A stretch of DNA of 14,426 bases, from assembly GCA_043739325.1 (NCBI GenBank), contig JAYUFK010000155.1:1-14426 (forward strand). The letters are read 5' to 3'. The notes beneath the pieces were generated by a model. That model saw only the letters and a list, made by a program, of their open reading frames with translations. It was not told the DNA's origin and made no database searches. This stretch comes from Roseiarcus sp043739325. GTDB taxonomy: Bacteria; Pseudomonadota; Alphaproteobacteria; Rhizobiales; Beijerinckiaceae. Within the stretch, counting starts at the first letter, position 1; every line of letters begins with the position of its first letter. Made by a program: the position numbers and the translations under genes. Positions 14,374 to 14,426 of this stretch are shown here, piece by piece.

Positions 14374-14426
14374 TCAGGCCAGGACGCCGACGATGACGTC
14401 GAAGGGGTTCGCGCCCTTGAGCCGTG
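14374..14426 (-). CDS. IS66-family transposase, last 17 residues only
   Basis: The minus strand from the edge reads (A/x)-RLKGANPFDVIVGVLA and a TGA at 14376-14374. A C-terminus of the form T-A-R-L-K-G-x-N-P-F-x-x-I is characteristic of a group of IS66-family transposases. It complements the N-terminal fragment at the left edge of the window. The catalytic residues lie outside the window. Confidence 0.65.
   Translation of the reverse strand, partial: RLKGANPFDVIVGVLA

Larger units (their letters stand above)
14331..14426 (-). mobile_element. IS66-family insertion sequence, transposase 3' end (partial, runs off right edge)
   Basis: This is the other end of an IS66-type element. It starts with the inverted repeat at 14331, followed by about 28 bases of non-coding sequence and then the transposase C-terminus on the minus strand. 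Orientation is the same as for the left-edge element, whose visible part is the transposase N-terminus. Two direct copies, or one copy closing a circle, would both give this picture. Confidence 0.8.

Noticed and set aside
1..14426. CRISPR array, tRNA or rRNA genes, prophage genes, defence systems
   Set aside because: No regularly spaced repeats, cloverleaf sequences, rRNA signatures or phage/defence proteins could be recognised on either strand.

Overview
The window is GC-rich with G/C-loaded third codon positions and dense, often overlapping genes. Several starts are TTG or GTG, and there are Tat-type signal peptides. The gene set (ribose-type ABC importer with a methylthioribose kinase, class I photolyase with TspO, AAHS-family transporter, molybdopterin oxidoreductase) suggests an alphaproteobacterium, probably Hyphomicrobiales. 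That placement is inferred from gene content and style; no marker gene is present.

Layout, left to right. Positions 1-99 are the end of an IS66-family insertion sequence, with the transposase N-terminus reading leftward. Next is a minus-strand periplasmic binding protein of the branched-chain amino-acid type (147-1511), with no transporter partner in view. A 346-base gene-free stretch follows. A plus-strand cluster then encodes an exported thioredoxin-fold protein, a CcdA-type membrane thiol transporter that overlaps it by 4 bases, and a short-chain dehydrogenase. The dehydrogenase converges on, and overlaps by 28 bases, the end of a minus-strand operon (8690 down to 3662). That operon reads binding protein - ATPase - permease - MtnK (5-methylthioribose kinase). 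Leftward of 10814 lies a second minus-strand pair, tspO-phrB, overlapping by 8 bases. Rightward of 11046 lie an AAHS-family MFS transporter and a molybdopterin oxidoreductase. The oxidoreductase is cut off by a second IS66-type end at 14331.

How the genes work together. The strongest system is the importer-kinase operon. The kinase start lies 4 bases after the permease stop, which suggests that the imported sugar is 5-methylthioribose or a related 5-deoxy pentose, phosphorylated on entry. The CcdA-type protein probably carries electrons from cytoplasmic thioredoxin to the exported thioredoxin-fold partner. tspO-phrB looks like a light or photo-oxidative stress unit; a nearly perfect 14-base direct repeat lies at its candidate promoter.

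The edges. Both window ends are IS66-type ends in the same orientation. This fits a segment between two direct IS copies, or an assembly contig that ends inside repeats. The right-hand insertion truncates the oxidoreductase, and the first bases of the IS supply its stop codon.
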